A stretch of 6,187 nucleotides of DNA, from contig CAZPSL010000086.1 of assembly GCA_964589145.1 (NCBI GenBank), positions 1 to 6,187 on the forward strand, given 5' to 3'. The position numbers and the translations under genes are program-made. Source of the DNA: UBA11858 sp964589145. Lineage in GTDB: Bacteria > Chloroflexota > Anaerolineae > Anaerolineales > UBA11858. How positions within the stretch are numbered: position 1 is the first letter of the stretch; each line of letters begins with the position of its first letter. Below are positions 5,796-6,187 of this stretch, piece by piece. Below the pieces are notes generated by a model that saw nothing but the letters and a program-made list of their open reading frames with translations, did no database searches and was not told where the DNA came from.

Positions 5796-5972
5796 TCGAG
5801 TTTTACTCCTTGTTTTGAATTTATGGTGGTCTACCCAGACCTTTGGGTTTCTCAGTGCCGTTAAAACGTAAACGGGCACGCCGGTTCGGTGCCCGTTAGA
5901 CAACAGTGCTATGCGTTGGGGTAAGGCCAAATATCACCATAGTGAATACCCTCGGTACGCGCTCGCGAGTGT
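5796..5972 (-). promoter_or_regulatory. Long structured 5' leader of gdhA, possible switch
   Basis: If transcription starts near 5972, the leader is about 177 nt. In RNA order it contains segment A, AACGGGCAC (5897-5889); B, GTGCCCGTT (5879-5871); and C, AACGGCAC (5862-5855). B pairs perfectly with A (9 bp, 9-nt loop), or with C (8 bp with one bulged G, 8-nt loop), but not both. A further 5-bp stem (ACCCA/TGGGT, 5848-5833) lies between C and the ribosome site. This is the layout of an antiterminator/attenuator or translational switch, but I recognise no known riboswitch class and no ligand can be proposed. The structure argues that the in-frame open stretch 5796-5930 is leader rather than protein. 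Confidence 0.4.
5805..5811 (-). promoter_or_regulatory. Shine-Dalgarno site fixing the gdhA start
   Basis: On the minus strand AAGGAGT sits 9 nt before the ATG at 5795-5793. It is the best ribosome site in the window. It decides against the longer in-frame start at 5930, which has no comparable site. Confidence 0.8.
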
Positions 5973-5978
5973 AACACA

Positions 5979-6007
5979 AGCGTAGCATTTCCCTATGCGG
6001 TCGTCAA
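5979..6007 (-). promoter_or_regulatory. Sigma70-like promoter of gdhA
   Basis: On the minus strand TTGACG (6007-6002) is followed after exactly 17 nt by TACGCT (5984-5979), preceded by TG one base upstream, which makes an extended -10. The start of transcription would fall near 5972. An 8-bp palindrome CTCGCGAG (5962-5969) lies just downstream of that start and could be an operator. The promoter lies between the gdhA leader and the CRP-like site, in the correct order. Confidence 0.6.
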
Positions 6008-6022
6008 GTGACATCTATCACA
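6007..6022 (-). promoter_or_regulatory. CRP/FNR-superfamily-like operator at the gdhA promoter
   Basis: AGTGA-N6-TCACA matches the E. coli CRP consensus TGTGA-N6-TCACA at 9 of 10 fixed positions. Its centre (6014.5) is about 42 bp upstream of the predicted start, the position used by class II activators that touch the -35 region. Whether a CRP-family protein in this organism binds this consensus is inferred. Confidence 0.5.
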
Positions 6023-6027
6023 GCGCA

Positions 6028-6043
6028 AATGACAAATTTCACC
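6028..6043 (-). promoter_or_regulatory. Second, weaker CRP-like dyad upstream of gdhA
   Basis: AATGA-N6-TCACC matches the same consensus at 7 of 10 positions. Its centre (6035.5) is exactly 21 bp, or two helical turns, from the stronger site, so two bound dimers would lie on the same face of the DNA. The match alone is weak; the spacing is what makes it worth listing. Confidence 0.3.
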
Positions 6044-6187
6044 CGAATTCTTGAAAGGTCACAGATGTTTTTGTGAGGATTGGCGAGGGCTCACGGACTT
6101 TTTGCAGATTTTCCAGTTGTTCTGACAATTTTTGGGAAGGTGTCGGGCGGGGGGAACGCCGTCGTTCTGCAACATTTGCTGGCACCC
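6044..6187. other. Upstream end of the window, no gene supported
   Basis: This stretch is AT-richer than the genes and has no frame with the GC3 pattern seen elsewhere in the window. It holds short T-runs and no strong inverted repeat. It is probably intergenic DNA upstream of gdhA, or the poorly resolvable end of a neighbouring gene. Confidence 0.4.

Noticed and set aside
4479..5864. Long open frame on the plus strand (461 codons) opposite gdhA
   Set aside because: The minus strand encodes an unambiguous glutamate dehydrogenase across the same bases. The plus frame shows His/Val/Gly/Asp-rich antisense composition and begins inside the intergenic repeat.
5796..5930. 45-codon N-terminal extension of glutamate dehydrogenase from a TTG start
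   Set aside because: It has codon use unlike the gene, contains the paired leader segments, and has no ribosome site. The ATG at 5795 has AAGGAGT at good spacing, and the protein then starts where its relatives do.
6039..6185. Minus-strand frame open from the window edge (48 codons, ending at TGA 6041-6039)
   Set aside because: Third positions lack the GC bias of the other genes, and an open run of this length is not improbable by chance. Other minus frames here are also open for 30-40 codons. It could still be the tail of a neighbouring gene, but I cannot support it.

Overview
The window is a high-GC bacterial chromosome segment with four complete protein genes and the tail of a fifth. Repeat-rich intergenic spacers separate most of them. 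Third codon positions are strongly C/G in all the genes. The mix of a crotonase, an SDR, a SpoIIIE/FtsK translocase, a small hexameric-type glutamate dehydrogenase and many short GC-rich hairpin repeats reminds me of Chloroflexota, perhaps Anaerolineae-like. That assignment is inferred from general character, not from a marker gene, and I hold it at about 0.5.

Layout. Positions 1-57 hold the last 18 codons of an unidentified + strand gene. Positions 58-417 are a gene-free spacer with a composite C-run/G-run repeat, three strong hairpins and a 33-bp palindrome. A 221-aa SDR-fold protein (418-1083, +) follows; it keeps the nucleotide-binding fold but has lost the catalytic Ser, Tyr and Lys. A heptanucleotide array with dyad symmetry starts on its last codons and fills most of the gap to an intact enoyl-CoA hydratase (1174-1947, +). 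Two adjacent palindromes (1955-1987 and 1995-2027) separate the hydratase from an FtsK/SpoIIIE translocase (2054-4252, +). The second of these is a near copy of the palindrome upstream of the SDR gene. Between the translocase and the convergent glutamate dehydrogenase (4509-5795, -) lie a perfect 16-bp-arm hairpin and a second copy of the composite repeat.

Upstream of the dehydrogenase (5796-6187) there is a readable regulatory region. It has a sigma70-like promoter with an extended -10, a CRP-like dyad centred near -42, a weaker dyad exactly 21 bp further upstream, and a leader of about 177 nt. Three segments of that leader could form two mutually exclusive hairpins.

How the genes relate. 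The SDR and the hydratase probably form a short acyl-CoA metabolism unit with the truncated upstream gene. The translocase acts in chromosome segregation and has its own spacer. The dehydrogenase is an independent, probably regulated, nitrogen/carbon junction enzyme. I see no CRISPR array, tRNA, rRNA, transposase or recognisable defence system. The less ordinary signals are the catalytically stripped SDR, the families of structured repeats and the dehydrogenase control region.
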